Assembly (NCBI GenBank): GCA_947053925.1
Contig: CAMRUG010000001.1
Span: 124,001-188,000, forward strand
Origin: an uncultured Clostridia bacterium
GTDB taxonomy: Bacteria; Bacillota; Clostridia; Christensenellales; CAG-314
Length of the DNA stretch: 64,000 bases
Direction of reading: 5' to 3'
The position numbers were made by a program, and so were the translations under genes. Position 1 is the first letter of the stretch. Each line of letters starts with the position of its first letter. Positions 45,675 through 54,590 of this stretch are shown here, in pieces. A model generated the notes under the pieces. It was not told the DNA's origin, ran no database searches, and saw only the letters and a program-made list of their open reading frames with translations.

Positions 45675-47168
45675 TTATTTTACAAAATCAACTATGTACA
45701 AAATATTTTCTTCAACGCTGTATGCCAAATAAATAAACCTGTGCCCGTTGTGATTGCCGTCAAGCGCATTATTTGCTTCATTACAAGCAGTGTCGTACAG
45801 TAAAAAGTAGTTGTAATTTTTTGTAACTGCCAAGTCGTACGAGTTGACAAAGTTTGCAGGTATTAAGTCTGTGTTTATTTTAAATCGGTAGTCATTTTGT
45901 ATAGTATCTAAAATTTCTTCTCTGTTGTCAAATTTAACCATACCGTTAGCGTACGTTTTTGTTGCGGTTTTCGTTTCGTAGGAAGCATATCCTTTGTCGG
46001 GCAAATCTATATCTATCAAAACTTCTATTTGCTTTATATAGGCAAAATCGTGATTTACGTGATTTTTAAACGCAAACGTAAAACTGCCGTAAATAGACAA
46101 TAGTACGCACATAATAACGCCTGCAATAATGTTCTTTAAACATTTGTATTTTTTTGTTAAAAACACGATACCGAGTATTGCCGATGCAAGCGGTATGGGA
46201 ATGATCAAAAAGAACTCCCACATATACTCTACCATCGTAAACGGATATTCGGGTAGAGGTGCATATCGTATAGATATTACCACAGCAAACAGCGCAATAG
46301 ATAAAGACAGAATGGACAATATAAACATTACAATAAGCAAAGCATTTATTCCTGCGCGTTTTTTGTGTGTTGTATCGTTGTCGCCGCTTATAACAGGCGC
46401 TTCTATCAAAGTTTTAACCGCCGCAAAATCCCCGTCCGTGTTCTGCTTATCTACTGTATAAATAACGTTATTTATAAACAAATAGTAGTAACCGTTATCT
46501 TCAACCGTCCTTTTGATCTCCGAATACGCTATCGACAGTTTGGAAAATCCCTGTTTGGATGTGCTTTCAATATCCATAGAATTACTATAAAAACGGTATT
46601 TAAAAACAGTGCCGATACCGCTTTTAACATATTTATCTATTTGTATTTTATTGCGTATAAAGGTTGAAATCAATAAAGCGACAAACAGTACAAAAAAAAC
46701 AATAGGAATAACAATTAAACTGCTATCCGCTGTGTTGTCCGTCAGTATTATTGCAGTAGTCGCCGCAATAATCAAAGCAATCATTGAAATACATATTATA
46801 TAAATTTTTTTGCTGGCAATGTTACAAACGCGCCGTAAAATATTTTTTGAATATGGTGTTTCGCTATAAGCAATGTAATCTGCTGTTTCGTTTGTAGCGG
46901 TTTGATTTGAAATGTCGACGGCGTCGCCTTCGTTGCTTTCGTGAATATTGCTGTCTTTTATATCGGCAATTCGTTTGCGTCCGCACAATTCGTCTAGGCT
47001 TATATCAAATATTGAAGCAAGAGTTATCAGGCTGTCTAACGACGGTACGGTCTGATCCGTTTCCCACAAACTTATGCTTTGACGGGTAACGTTCAGTTTG
47101 TCAGCCAGTTCTTCTTGAGATATTCCCGCTTTTTTACGGTATTTAAGTATCCGTTCGCCCAAAGTCAT
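45675..47168 (-). CDS. XRE-HTH protein with C-terminal membrane helices (paralogue 1)
   Basis: 497 residues from ATG 47168; AAAGGAGG is 10 bases upstream and the promoter leaves a short leader only with this start. Residues 1-~62 are a Cro/CI HTH (GISQEELADKLNVTRQSISL, LWETDQTVPS). Two helices follow near 125-170, then a soluble YcxB-like strand-rich segment near 180-250 (IAYSEIKRTVEDNGYYYLFI), three more helices (~265-385) and an extracytoplasmic C-terminus of ~110 residues. A membrane-anchored DNA-binding regulator is implied; the signal is unknown. It is a tandem paralogue of the gene upstream. Confidence 0.83.
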   Translation of the reverse strand: MTLGERILKYRKKAGISQEELADKLNVTRQSISLWETDQTVPSLDSLITLASIFDISLDELCGRKRIADIKDSNIHESNEGDAVDISNQTATNETADYIAYSETPYSKNILRRVCNIASKKIYIICISMIALIIAATTAIILTDNTADSSLIVIPIVFFVLFVALLISTFIRNKIQIDKYVKSGIGTVFKYRFYSNSMDIESTSKQGFSKLSIAYSEIKRTVEDNGYYYLFINNVIYTVDKQNTDGDFAAVKTLIEAPVISGDNDTTHKKRAGINALLIVMFILSILSLSIALFAVVISIRYAPLPEYPFTMVEYMWEFFLIIPIPLASAILGIVFLTKKYKCLKNIIAGVIMCVLLSIYGSFTFAFKNHVNHDFAYIKQIEVLIDIDLPDKGYASYETKTATKTYANGMVKFDNREEILDTIQNDYRFKINTDLIPANFVNSYDLAVTKNYNYFLLYDTACNEANNALDGNHNGHRFIYLAYSVEENILYIVDFVK

Positions 47169-47200
47169 ATACGCGGTTCCTCCTTTCATATTGCCTCATC

Positions 47201-47229
47201 AGTATAAAGAATTTAACGGAATATGTATA
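47201..47229 (-). promoter_or_regulatory. Promoter of XRE-membrane paralogue 1
   Basis: TATACA, 17-base spacer, TATACT on the minus strand. Spacer and -10 are identical to those of paralogue 2 (48768-48796). Confidence 0.5.
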
Positions 47230-47244
47230 TATATAATCAATGTT

Positions 47245-48735
47245 TTACTTAAAAGTACTGTAAGATCTGTATAATACATAGAAAGTATCGTATCTCATAT
47301 CGTACGCAACAAAAATATATTGGTATATTCCTTCTGAAAAAGTGTTTTTCTCGTTTGTCATGCAATTGTACAAACAACACCCGCCGTCAAAGTTTTTAAC
47401 AAGCGTTCTATAGTAGGGTTCTAAAAAGTCGTTTGGTAAGTTCAGTTCATCAATTCGTCTTACATATTCGATTTTGCTGTTGTTAAGACAATTTATCATT
47501 TCTTCTTTAGAAGGAGCCTGTATCATCGCGTCAAACGATTTGCCCAGTTGCCGCGCGCCCAATGTCGAATAAGCAGTTCTTCCGGTTGTCGGCAGAGTAA
47601 TAGGGGAGATAGTATTGACCATATACGCAACATAATTATGGTCGTGCGCTACAAATTTCTTGTAAGAATAACAAGAACCGCAGGACAGTAAAACGACGCA
47701 CATTACAATTCCTGCTACAATATTACGCAATCCTGCTACCCTTTTAACAACGTACACAATTCCGAATATCATTGATGCAAGCGGAAACAGAATGAACAAA
47801 AACATTATCCACAAATGTTCTACATAGGTAGGTAAATACATGTGCAACTTATCAAACTGTACGTCGATATATAACGCAAGTGCAGCAAAGTAAATCGAAA
47901 CAATCGACAAAATAAACATAATATACAGCGCAATTTTTATGTTTTTCTGCCGTTTTTTTGAAATTACGCGGCAGTTTGCCGTTTCTTTGAAATTTAACGC
48001 CTGCAAAAGTTTAAGTACTGTGTTAAGGTTGTCGCCTAGTGCTGCTTTTTCTACGGGCAGAACAGCACTGTTATAATAAATAAAGATATAATCGTCATTC
48101 TGTTTAACTTTTTTAATTTGACCGTATGTGGTTGAATAACTGTAAGCGTTGATGTCGGACGTCATGGACACGTCAAAGCCGTTTGCATAAAAATTGTACT
48201 TAAATAAACAATTAGGGCGCAACTTAAAGTAATTTGCAACAAATTTTTTTCTTACTGGAACAAGCAAACATACAAGAGTAATTGCAAACGGTATCGCTAC
48301 TGCGACGGGAATAACGGCTAGCGATTTATCTAGGTAGGGAGAAACGGCAACGGGAATAATTAACATAAGCACGCACAGCATTGTTACGGCGCAAGCAATT
48401 ATATTCTTGCCCTTTTTTCGCCAAAAGTAGTTTTTGAGCAGTTTATCGTTTTCAACCGTTTCGGCGTTGACGATTAACGTTTTTTGTGCTGAGCGGTCGT
48501 ATTCGGTTTCTTTGCAATCATCGGATACGTTTGATTGAGGGGTTTTACCGCACAAGTCGTCGACACTCGTTTTAAAAATATTTGATAGCGTAATTAAGTT
48601 ATCTATTGTTGGTATTGTCTGATCCGTTTCCCACAAACTTATGCTTTGACGGGTAACGTTAAGTTTATCTGCCAGTTCTTCTTGGGATATTCCCGCTTTT
48701 TTACGGTATTTGAGTATCCGTTCGCCCAAAGTCAT
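47245..48735 (-). CDS. XRE-HTH protein with C-terminal membrane helices (paralogue 2)
   Basis: 496 residues from ATG 48735, with the same leader and ribosome site as paralogue 1. The first ~41 residues are identical to paralogue 1, down to near-identical DNA; the rest matches only loosely. HTH at 1-62, helices near 120-170, the YcxB-like segment (YSTTYGQIKKVKQNDDYIFI), three helices near 270-380, then a C-terminal extracytoplasmic part with paired Cys (GGCCLYNC). The terminal domains differ most, suggesting different signals sensed by a shared DNA-binding head (inference). Confidence 0.83.
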   Translation of the reverse strand: MTLGERILKYRKKAGISQEELADKLNVTRQSISLWETDQTIPTIDNLITLSNIFKTSVDDLCGKTPQSNVSDDCKETEYDRSAQKTLIVNAETVENDKLLKNYFWRKKGKNIIACAVTMLCVLMLIIPVAVSPYLDKSLAVIPVAVAIPFAITLVCLLVPVRKKFVANYFKLRPNCLFKYNFYANGFDVSMTSDINAYSYSTTYGQIKKVKQNDDYIFIYYNSAVLPVEKAALGDNLNTVLKLLQALNFKETANCRVISKKRQKNIKIALYIMFILSIVSIYFAALALYIDVQFDKLHMYLPTYVEHLWIMFLFILFPLASMIFGIVYVVKRVAGLRNIVAGIVMCVVLLSCGSCYSYKKFVAHDHNYVAYMVNTISPITLPTTGRTAYSTLGARQLGKSFDAMIQAPSKEEMINCLNNSKIEYVRRIDELNLPNDFLEPYYRTLVKNFDGGCCLYNCMTNEKNTFSEGIYQYIFVAYDMRYDTFYVLYRSYSTFK

Positions 48736-48767
48736 ATACGCGGTTCCTCCTTTCATATTGCCTCATC

Positions 48768-48796
48768 AGTATAAAGAATTTAACGGAATATGTCTA
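48768..48796 (-). promoter_or_regulatory. Promoter of XRE-membrane paralogue 2
   Basis: TAGACA, 17-base spacer, TATACT on the minus strand, 33 bases before the preferred ATG at 48735. Confidence 0.55.
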
Positions 48797-48852
48797 TCAA
48801 AAATATTTGGCAATTTGTCAAGTATTGCTTGCATAGGTATTTTTGTTAACAA

Positions 48853-48884
48853 AACCGCTTTGCCTATGTTCTAACAAAGCGGTT
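48853..48884 (-). terminator. Terminator downstream of the alpha-galactosidase gene
   Basis: AACCGCTTTG / CAAAGCGGTT form a 10-bp stem with a 12-base loop; the minus strand continues TTGTTAACAAAAA, a modest T-run. The plus strand also has TTTTTT 9 bases later. Confidence 0.5.
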
Positions 48885-48995
48885 AATAAAATTTTTTATG
48901 TTGCCAACGGATATGCGAGATTTTTATTGCATTGCTTTATTGCGTATGTTTTAACTATCCGTATTTAGTTATATTTTTAAAACGGTAGTACACCG

Positions 48996-51332
48996 TTATT
49001 CTTCGACTTTATCTACGGAATACAAACGGCTTCCGAAGTCGTGCATTACTCTCGTGTAGTCGTCAAAGCCTGTGCTTGCCCATTCCTGATACAATTTAAC
49101 TCCGCATTTTTCTAAAATGTCGCCCGTTGCAACGTATTGTTCCTGTTCGCCTTTTAACGGATAAAATTTTGCTATTACGTCGACAAGTTTGCTCTCGTCG
49201 TTTAAGTGTACGGGAGAAATTTGGTTTATCAATCCGCCGAACACTTTAAGGTTTGTAGGCTGTCTGCGTGTTGCTACTTTGTACTTGTATTGCGGATTAA
49301 GTCCGTTAATTTTGAGTATTGCCTGTTTTGGAATAGTCTGCTGAACAGTGTTAGTATAGTTGACAACCGCTTGCGACTTGTCTTGTAAAATAAGTGCCCA
49401 ACTTGCGTTTTGGTCAGTAAACGCGCTTTGTAACCGGTGGTATTCTCCAAACTGTAGCGTCTTGCGGTATTTTTTGTACCAAGTAATTTGCCGCTTGATT
49501 GCTTCCAAATCTTCTTTGTTTAATTGAGACAAATCCAATTCGTATCCGAATGCGCCTATACACGCCGTATTAAATCTGTTTTCGATATTGCTTTGACGTA
49601 ATGTCTGGTGGTTGGGGCTTGCGGAAACATGACTGCCTATGCAACTGGCAGGATATCCGTAAAGCGTTCCCTCGTGTATTTTAACTCTGTCAAAACTGTC
49701 CGTGTTGTCGCTTGCCCATATTTGCGGGGTATAGCATAGCGCGCCTAAATCGAAGCGGTTGCCGCCGGAAGCACACCCTTCAAATAAAATATCGGGAAAT
49801 TTGTTGACTAACGCGCCCATTATCTTGTAATAGCCTATTATAAAGCGGTGGTAAAACTCTCCCTGACGGTTATCTAGTGTTTGCGAATAAACGTCCGTTA
49901 GAGGGCGGTTAAAGTCCCACTTGACATAAGAAATATTTGCCGACGAAAATACTCGCGACATCGAGTCTATAATATATTGACATACTTCGTCGTTTGATAA
50001 ATCTAGCAGCAGTTGGTTTCTGCAAAGCAGTGGTTCGTAGTTCGGGTGTTTAACTGCCCAGTCGGGATGTCTGCGGTACAGGTCGCTATCGGGATTTACC
50101 ATTTCGGGCTCTACCCACACGCCGAATTGAAGTCCCAGCGCATTTATTTTTTTAGCCAGTCCGTTTAGTCCGTTAGGTAAACGTTTTTTGTTCTCCGTCC
50201 AGTCTCCGAGTCCCTTTGTATCGTCTGCTCTGTCTCCGAACCAACCGTCGTCTAATACAAACAATTCGATTCCCAGATTCTTTGCCGTTTTGGCAATTTC
50301 GAGCAATTTCTTTTCGGTAAATTTAAAGTAGGTTGCTTCCCAGTTATTTACCAGTATAGGGCGTTCGCGGTAAGCCCATTTTTCGGGGATAATATGTTCG
50401 TTTACAAATTTGTGATAACGTTGGGTAAGTTCGTTTGTTCCGCGGTCGGAAAAGCATAACGTCGCTTCGGGCGAATAAAACGTTTCGTTAGGTTGAAGAT
50501 GCCAGCAAAAACCGCTGTCGTTTATTCCGTTTAGTATGCGGACTTTGTTTAACGGTGTTTTGTCAAAAATCTCTGCGTGGTTACCCGAGTAGACTAGGTT
50601 AAAACCGTATGCTTCGCCGTAAAAACGGTTGCTGTCTTTTTTGCGTAATACGACGTAAGGATTATGAGCGTTAGAACTTATTCCTCGCTTACTGTCGGTT
50701 TTGGTTATTCCGCAATGCAATTCGCCGCTGTTTATTTGACGTTCCCGTCCCCACGCGCCGTCGAGAGTATCCAGTATATAATCGTCCTGCGGTAAGTCGA
50801 GTTGGTTACTCATTAGCCGCAATATCTTTATTTCCGTATTGCCGTAGTTTTCCAAAGAAACGCTTTTTGCAATTACGTCGCAGTCTGTAAAAACGGAGTA
50901 GTATAACGTAAGCCGTATGCTTTTGGCGGTATCGACCATTTTAACGGCAAGCGTTTGTTCTTTTGTATGACTCGAAGGAAGGTTCGGAATAACAAATCCG
51001 TTGAGCAACTCGTACCCCTCGTATTTAAAATCGTTTACGGTATTTTCTTGACTGTCGGCAATAATTACCATACTTTCGCGATAGTCTCCGCGGCAAACGG
51101 AAGAACATTCCAAACAAGTGTTATCGGGAAAAAACTTATTCTCTTTCTCGTCCAAACAAATTGCCGTGCCCTGTCCGTGTCCTTGTTTTTCCGTCATAAC
51201 GGAGTAATCGTCAACATTGCCGATTTTTGCGCCGTAATATAAATTTTGAAGATAGCCGTAGGGCATTATCCTGAAAATGTATGTCGTATTGTCAGTATCT
51301 AGGCGAAAAACGCCGTTTTTAACCGTTATCAT
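48996..51332 (-). CDS. Alpha-galactosidase, glycoside hydrolase family 36
   Basis: 778 residues, about the usual bacterial GH36 length (~730-750). It hydrolyses terminal alpha-1,6-galactose from melibiose, raffinose or galactomannan. The catalytic nucleophile is Asp473 in KWDFNRPL and the acid/base Asp542 in WASDNTD, 69 residues apart as in the family. The N-terminal beta domain (DDYSVMTEKQGHGQGTA) and LDDGWFGDRADDTKGLGDW are typical. There is no signal peptide, so it acts in the cytosol on imported sugar. AAGGAG precedes the ATG, and a promoter lies at 51369-51396. No sugar transporter is adjacent. Confidence 0.93.
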   Translation of the reverse strand: MITVKNGVFRLDTDNTTYIFRIMPYGYLQNLYYGAKIGNVDDYSVMTEKQGHGQGTAICLDEKENKFFPDNTCLECSSVCRGDYRESMVIIADSQENTVNDFKYEGYELLNGFVIPNLPSSHTKEQTLAVKMVDTAKSIRLTLYYSVFTDCDVIAKSVSLENYGNTEIKILRLMSNQLDLPQDDYILDTLDGAWGRERQINSGELHCGITKTDSKRGISSNAHNPYVVLRKKDSNRFYGEAYGFNLVYSGNHAEIFDKTPLNKVRILNGINDSGFCWHLQPNETFYSPEATLCFSDRGTNELTQRYHKFVNEHIIPEKWAYRERPILVNNWEATYFKFTEKKLLEIAKTAKNLGIELFVLDDGWFGDRADDTKGLGDWTENKKRLPNGLNGLAKKINALGLQFGVWVEPEMVNPDSDLYRRHPDWAVKHPNYEPLLCRNQLLLDLSNDEVCQYIIDSMSRVFSSANISYVKWDFNRPLTDVYSQTLDNRQGEFYHRFIIGYYKIMGALVNKFPDILFEGCASGGNRFDLGALCYTPQIWASDNTDSFDRVKIHEGTLYGYPASCIGSHVSASPNHQTLRQSNIENRFNTACIGAFGYELDLSQLNKEDLEAIKRQITWYKKYRKTLQFGEYHRLQSAFTDQNASWALILQDKSQAVVNYTNTVQQTIPKQAILKINGLNPQYKYKVATRRQPTNLKVFGGLINQISPVHLNDESKLVDVIAKFYPLKGEQEQYVATGDILEKCGVKLYQEWASTGFDDYTRVMHDFGSRLYSVDKVEE

Positions 51333-51368
51333 ATCCGCTCCTTAAAAAGCATTTTTTCTTTTGTAATT

Positions 51369-51396
51369 ATTGTACCACAAATGCAAAATATTTCAA
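51369..51396 (-). promoter_or_regulatory. Promoter of the alpha-galactosidase gene
   Basis: TTGAAA, 16-base spacer, TACAAT on the minus strand, ~30 bases before the ATG. Confidence 0.5.
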
Positions 51397-51516
51397 TATT
51401 ACTGTTGATTTTTGTTTTGTAAAAGTATATAATTATCATTGTAAACGGTGTTGTTTTGCGCCGATAGGTATGCAGAATCGAAGCATTGTTGTAAAAAAAT
51501 ATAATGTGTGTCTTGA

Positions 51517-51548
51517 GGCAAGCAGAGTATCTTGCCGTTTTTATTTTT
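51517..51548 (+). terminator. Terminator-like hairpin in the region before the metallophosphoesterase gene
   Basis: GGCAAG-CAGAGTAT-CTTGCC followed by GTTTTTATTTTT. TATAAT lies at 51500-51505, just upstream, but without a good -35 box, so this may be an attenuator in the leader of the gene at 51604 or a stand-alone terminator. Confidence 0.4.
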
Positions 51549-51603
51549 GCATTACGCAATAATCTAAACGGATACTGACAAACAAAACTTATTTAGGTGA
51601 ACT

Positions 51604-52338
51604 ATGGGAAAAATAGGCGTTATAACAGACGTACACGGCAATATTGCCGCATTAACTGCCATACTCGGATACTTTGACGGTATTTGTTGCGATGAGATTA
51701 TCCATACGGGAGACATTGTGGATATAGGTCCTTCTTCAAACGAATGCTTACAATTGCTGTTATCAAGGCAGGACGTTACATTGCTTTTGGGAAATCACGA
51801 CAGGGACTTTGCGTTAAACGAATATACTGCTCGTAAACTTTCTCACGTTCCGACTGAACACAAAAAACAAGTGTTTGAAACGATGACGGACGGTTTGCGG
51901 GATAAAGTAAGGCAATTTCCGTTGTATACAACGCGCAAGTGCGGACAGGATACAATCTTGTTTTGCCACTATGCCTTTAAGCAACAGCCTTTCGACATTA
52001 CAAAATACCCGTTTTTAGATATCGTAAATCCGCCGAGCGCCGAAGCGTTTGACGCAATGTTTGACGGAATAAATTGTCAGGCGGTATTTTTCGGGCACAA
52101 GCACGAACCGTGCGATATAACGGGAAAGCGTATATATGTAGACGTCGGCAGTGTGGGTTGTTATCCCGAGCCGTTTGCGCGCGGAGTAGTAGTAGAATAC
52201 GACAGTAGCGGTTGGAATTATAAGCGCGTTGCAGTGCCGTACGATATGAGTATTACACGGGAAAAGTTACTTAACGAAACCGCGTGCGGAGAACAACTTT
52301 ACGATTTTTACTTTATGCTGAATTTTAAAAATAAATAG
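51604..52338 (+). CDS. Metallophosphoesterase (YfcE/MJ0936-type)
   Basis: 244 residues with the dimetal phosphatase motifs: TDVHGN at 8-13, HTGDIVDIG near 39, LGNHDRD near 61, FCHYA near 120, FFGHKHEP near 160. AGGTGA lies 5 bases before the ATG. It is a cytosolic phosphoesterase; candidates for the natural substrate include phosphodiesters and phosphoproteins, but none can be chosen. It is 9 bases upstream of the DUF1846 gene and probably cotranscribed. Confidence 0.85.
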   Translation: MGKIGVITDVHGNIAALTAILGYFDGICCDEIIHTGDIVDIGPSSNECLQLLLSRQDVTLLLGNHDRDFALNEYTARKLSHVPTEHKKQVFETMTDGLRDKVRQFPLYTTRKCGQDTILFCHYAFKQQPFDITKYPFLDIVNPPSAEAFDAMFDGINCQAVFFGHKHEPCDITGKRIYVDVGSVGCYPEPFARGVVVEYDSSGWNYKRVAVPYDMSITREKLLNETACGEQLYDFYFMLNFKNK

Positions 52339-52347
52339 GGTACGCTT

Positions 52348-53829
52348 ATGAAAATAGGTTTCGATAACGAAAAATATCTAAAATTACAATCGCAAAAAAT
52401 ATCCGAACGCGTCAGCGAATTCGGCGGGAAACTGTATTTGGAATTCGGCGGCAAGTTGTTTGACGACCATCACGCCTCGCGCGTCTTGCCGGGGTTTATG
52501 CCCGACAGCAAAATAGTTATGTTGTCTACCGTAAAAGAACAGGTAGAAATAGTAATTGTAATCAGCGCGGTGGATATTGCGCAAAACAAGTTGCGCTCGG
52601 ATATCGGCATTACTTATGACGAAGACGTTTTGCGGTTGTACGACTTGTTGACGAACAGAGGCTTGTATGTCGGGAGTATAGTAATCTCGCAGTTTTCGGA
52701 GAATAACAATTCTGCAGTTAATTTTCAACGTAAGTTGGAAAGCCACGGCATAAAGGTTTACCGCCATTACCATATCGAAGGTTATCCGTCGGATATTCCG
52801 CGTATCGTTTCGGAGGACGGTTTCGGCAAGAACGAATATGTCGAAACTTCGCGTAATATCGTAGTTATCACCGCTCCGGGACCGGGCAGCGGCAAAATGG
52901 CGACGTGTCTTTCTCAAATGTATCACGATTCTATCCGCGGAATAAAGAGCGGATACGCCAAGTACGAAACTTTTCCCATTTGGAATTTGCCGCTTAACCA
53001 CCCCGTAAATATTGCGTACGAAGCGGCTACTGCGGACCTTAACGACATAAATATGATAGATCCGTGGCATATGCAAGCTTACGGACAGTCGGCAGTAAAT
53101 TATAACCGCGACGTAGAAGTCTTTCCTGTACTTAATGCAATTTTTACCAAAGTTTTAGGCTCTTCTCCGTACAAGTCGCCGACGGATATGGGCGTTAATA
53201 TGGTAGGGTATTGTATCAGCGACGACGAAGTGTGCGCTCAGGCAAGCAAACAGGAAATTATTCGGAGATACTTGTCTGCAAAGGTGGCGGTGCGCAAGGG
53301 ACAGACCACAAATGTGTTGGTAGATAAATTACACATTATAATGTCGAAACTTGATTTAAAGGAAGAAGACCGCAAGGTGCTTGTACACGCCCGTAATTAT
53401 GCCGAAGAAAAAGGGCGTATTTCTGCGGCTGTAGAACTATCCGACGGCAGAATAATTTGCGGTAAAAGTTCCGATTTGTTAAGTCCTGCTTCCGCAACGT
53501 TATTAAACGCATTAAAAGCATTGGCAAATTTGCCCGACGTAAATCTTATTTCTCCGTCTGCGCTCGAACCTATCCAAACTTTAAAGACGACAAGTTTGGG
53601 TGATATTACTTCCGATTTGCGTTGCAACGAAGCGTTAATTGCGTTGTCTGTTTCGGCGGCAGTCAATCCTATGGCGGCTCTTGCATTAGACAATCTCGGC
53701 AAACTGCGCGGATGTCAAATGCATTTAACTGCAATCCCGTCTCATTCCGACGCCAAAATTCTGCGCCGCTTGGGAGTGCAGTATACTTGCGACGCGGTGT
53801 ATTCCTGCAAACGTGTGTATTTTAATTGA
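52348..53829 (+). CDS. DUF1846 domain protein
   Basis: 493 residues, the standard length of DUF1846 proteins, which are widespread in Bacillota and of unproven function. Recognised from the N-terminus (YLKLQSQKISERVSEFGGKL, then YLEFGGKLFDDHHASRVLPG) and the segment VVITAPGPGSGKMATCLSQM, which includes a P-loop-like GPGSGK near 182. The C-terminal half contains NPMAALALDNLGKLRGCQMH and AIPSHSDAKILRRLG. It follows the phosphoesterase gene by 9 bases and may function with it. Function unknown. Confidence 0.88.
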   Translation: MKIGFDNEKYLKLQSQKISERVSEFGGKLYLEFGGKLFDDHHASRVLPGFMPDSKIVMLSTVKEQVEIVIVISAVDIAQNKLRSDIGITYDEDVLRLYDLLTNRGLYVGSIVISQFSENNNSAVNFQRKLESHGIKVYRHYHIEGYPSDIPRIVSEDGFGKNEYVETSRNIVVITAPGPGSGKMATCLSQMYHDSIRGIKSGYAKYETFPIWNLPLNHPVNIAYEAATADLNDINMIDPWHMQAYGQSAVNYNRDVEVFPVLNAIFTKVLGSSPYKSPTDMGVNMVGYCISDDEVCAQASKQEIIRRYLSAKVAVRKGQTTNVLVDKLHIIMSKLDLKEEDRKVLVHARNYAEEKGRISAAVELSDGRIICGKSSDLLSPASATLLNALKALANLPDVNLISPSALEPIQTLKTTSLGDITSDLRCNEALIALSVSAAVNPMAALALDNLGKLRGCQMHLTAIPSHSDAKILRRLGVQYTCDAVYSCKRVYFN

Positions 53830-53853
53830 TTTGTATAACAGTAAGAAAGCATA

Positions 53854-54492
53854 ATGAAAATTTCATTGACGCCCGAAACGAAAGAGTCTATTGTTTTACA
53901 ATACAAAAACGGTAAAAATATTGCTGAACTTGCTACATCGTCAAGTGTAAGTGAACGTACTATTTATCGTTGGTTAAAAATTTATGACGGTACAGTTGAA
54001 AGTCTAAAACCAAAATCATCTACCCCTAAATGTCGACACCCAAAGTGTATGCCCGAGGAGGAAGAAAAACGTATAATAGAAATTGTATCTGCAAATCCGT
54101 ATATTACTTATTTAGAATTGTCTAATCTACTGGGAACAAATAGAAGTGTAGCCGTTCTTTCGCGTAAAGTAAAAAAACTACTTAAAGAACGTAAAAATAT
54201 TGCACCTGCCAAGAAGTATGATTATCATAGTGCATTTAATTCGCAACTTGTGATACAAATAAACAAATTTGATATTTTGCGAGGAAATATTGAAAATTCT
54301 TTTTATCTAATAGAGGTGCTGCCTGATTTGTATTTGCGAAAAGATACAGGGCAATATCCTGTTTGCTTTACACCGTTTTATTCCGTTGCATTAAAATTTA
54401 AAGAGAAAAACGACGCAGATGATTTTTGTAAATCACTTATATGTGATAATATGAAGTGGGTACCGCAGGTCAAATATGTACACGAATTATAA
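53854..54492 (+). CDS. Orphan transposase-type HTH protein
   Basis: 212 residues. Two HTH segments: IAELATSSSVSERTIYRWLK near 24 (IS630/IS3-like) and a winged-type LELSNLLGTNRSVAVLSRKV near 90. The C-terminal ~100 residues have no DDE catalytic core, and no inverted repeats flank the gene, so it is not a functional transposase. It is AT-richer than its neighbours, suggesting acquisition. The ribosome site is weak. Possibly a domesticated DNA-binding fragment or a remnant; no targets are known. Confidence 0.65.
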   Translation: MKISLTPETKESIVLQYKNGKNIAELATSSSVSERTIYRWLKIYDGTVESLKPKSSTPKCRHPKCMPEEEEKRIIEIVSANPYITYLELSNLLGTNRSVAVLSRKVKKLLKERKNIAPAKKYDYHSAFNSQLVIQINKFDILRGNIENSFYLIEVLPDLYLRKDTGQYPVCFTPFYSVALKFKEKNDADDFCKSLICDNMKWVPQVKYVHEL

Positions 54493-54508
54493 ATTTAAAA
54501 AATAATAA

Positions 54509-54536
54509 ACGCGCAAAAAGCATATGCTTTGCGCGT
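54509..54536 (-). terminator. Terminator after the DegV gene
   Basis: ACGCGCAAA / TTTGCGCGT surround an AT-rich palindromic loop. The minus strand then runs TTATTATTTTTT. It lies between convergent genes and may act on both. Confidence 0.6.
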
Positions 54537-54590
54537 CATATTGTTTGTTAAAGTTTTATTTTAGTCAATTATTTTTTTATATCAAAAGTA

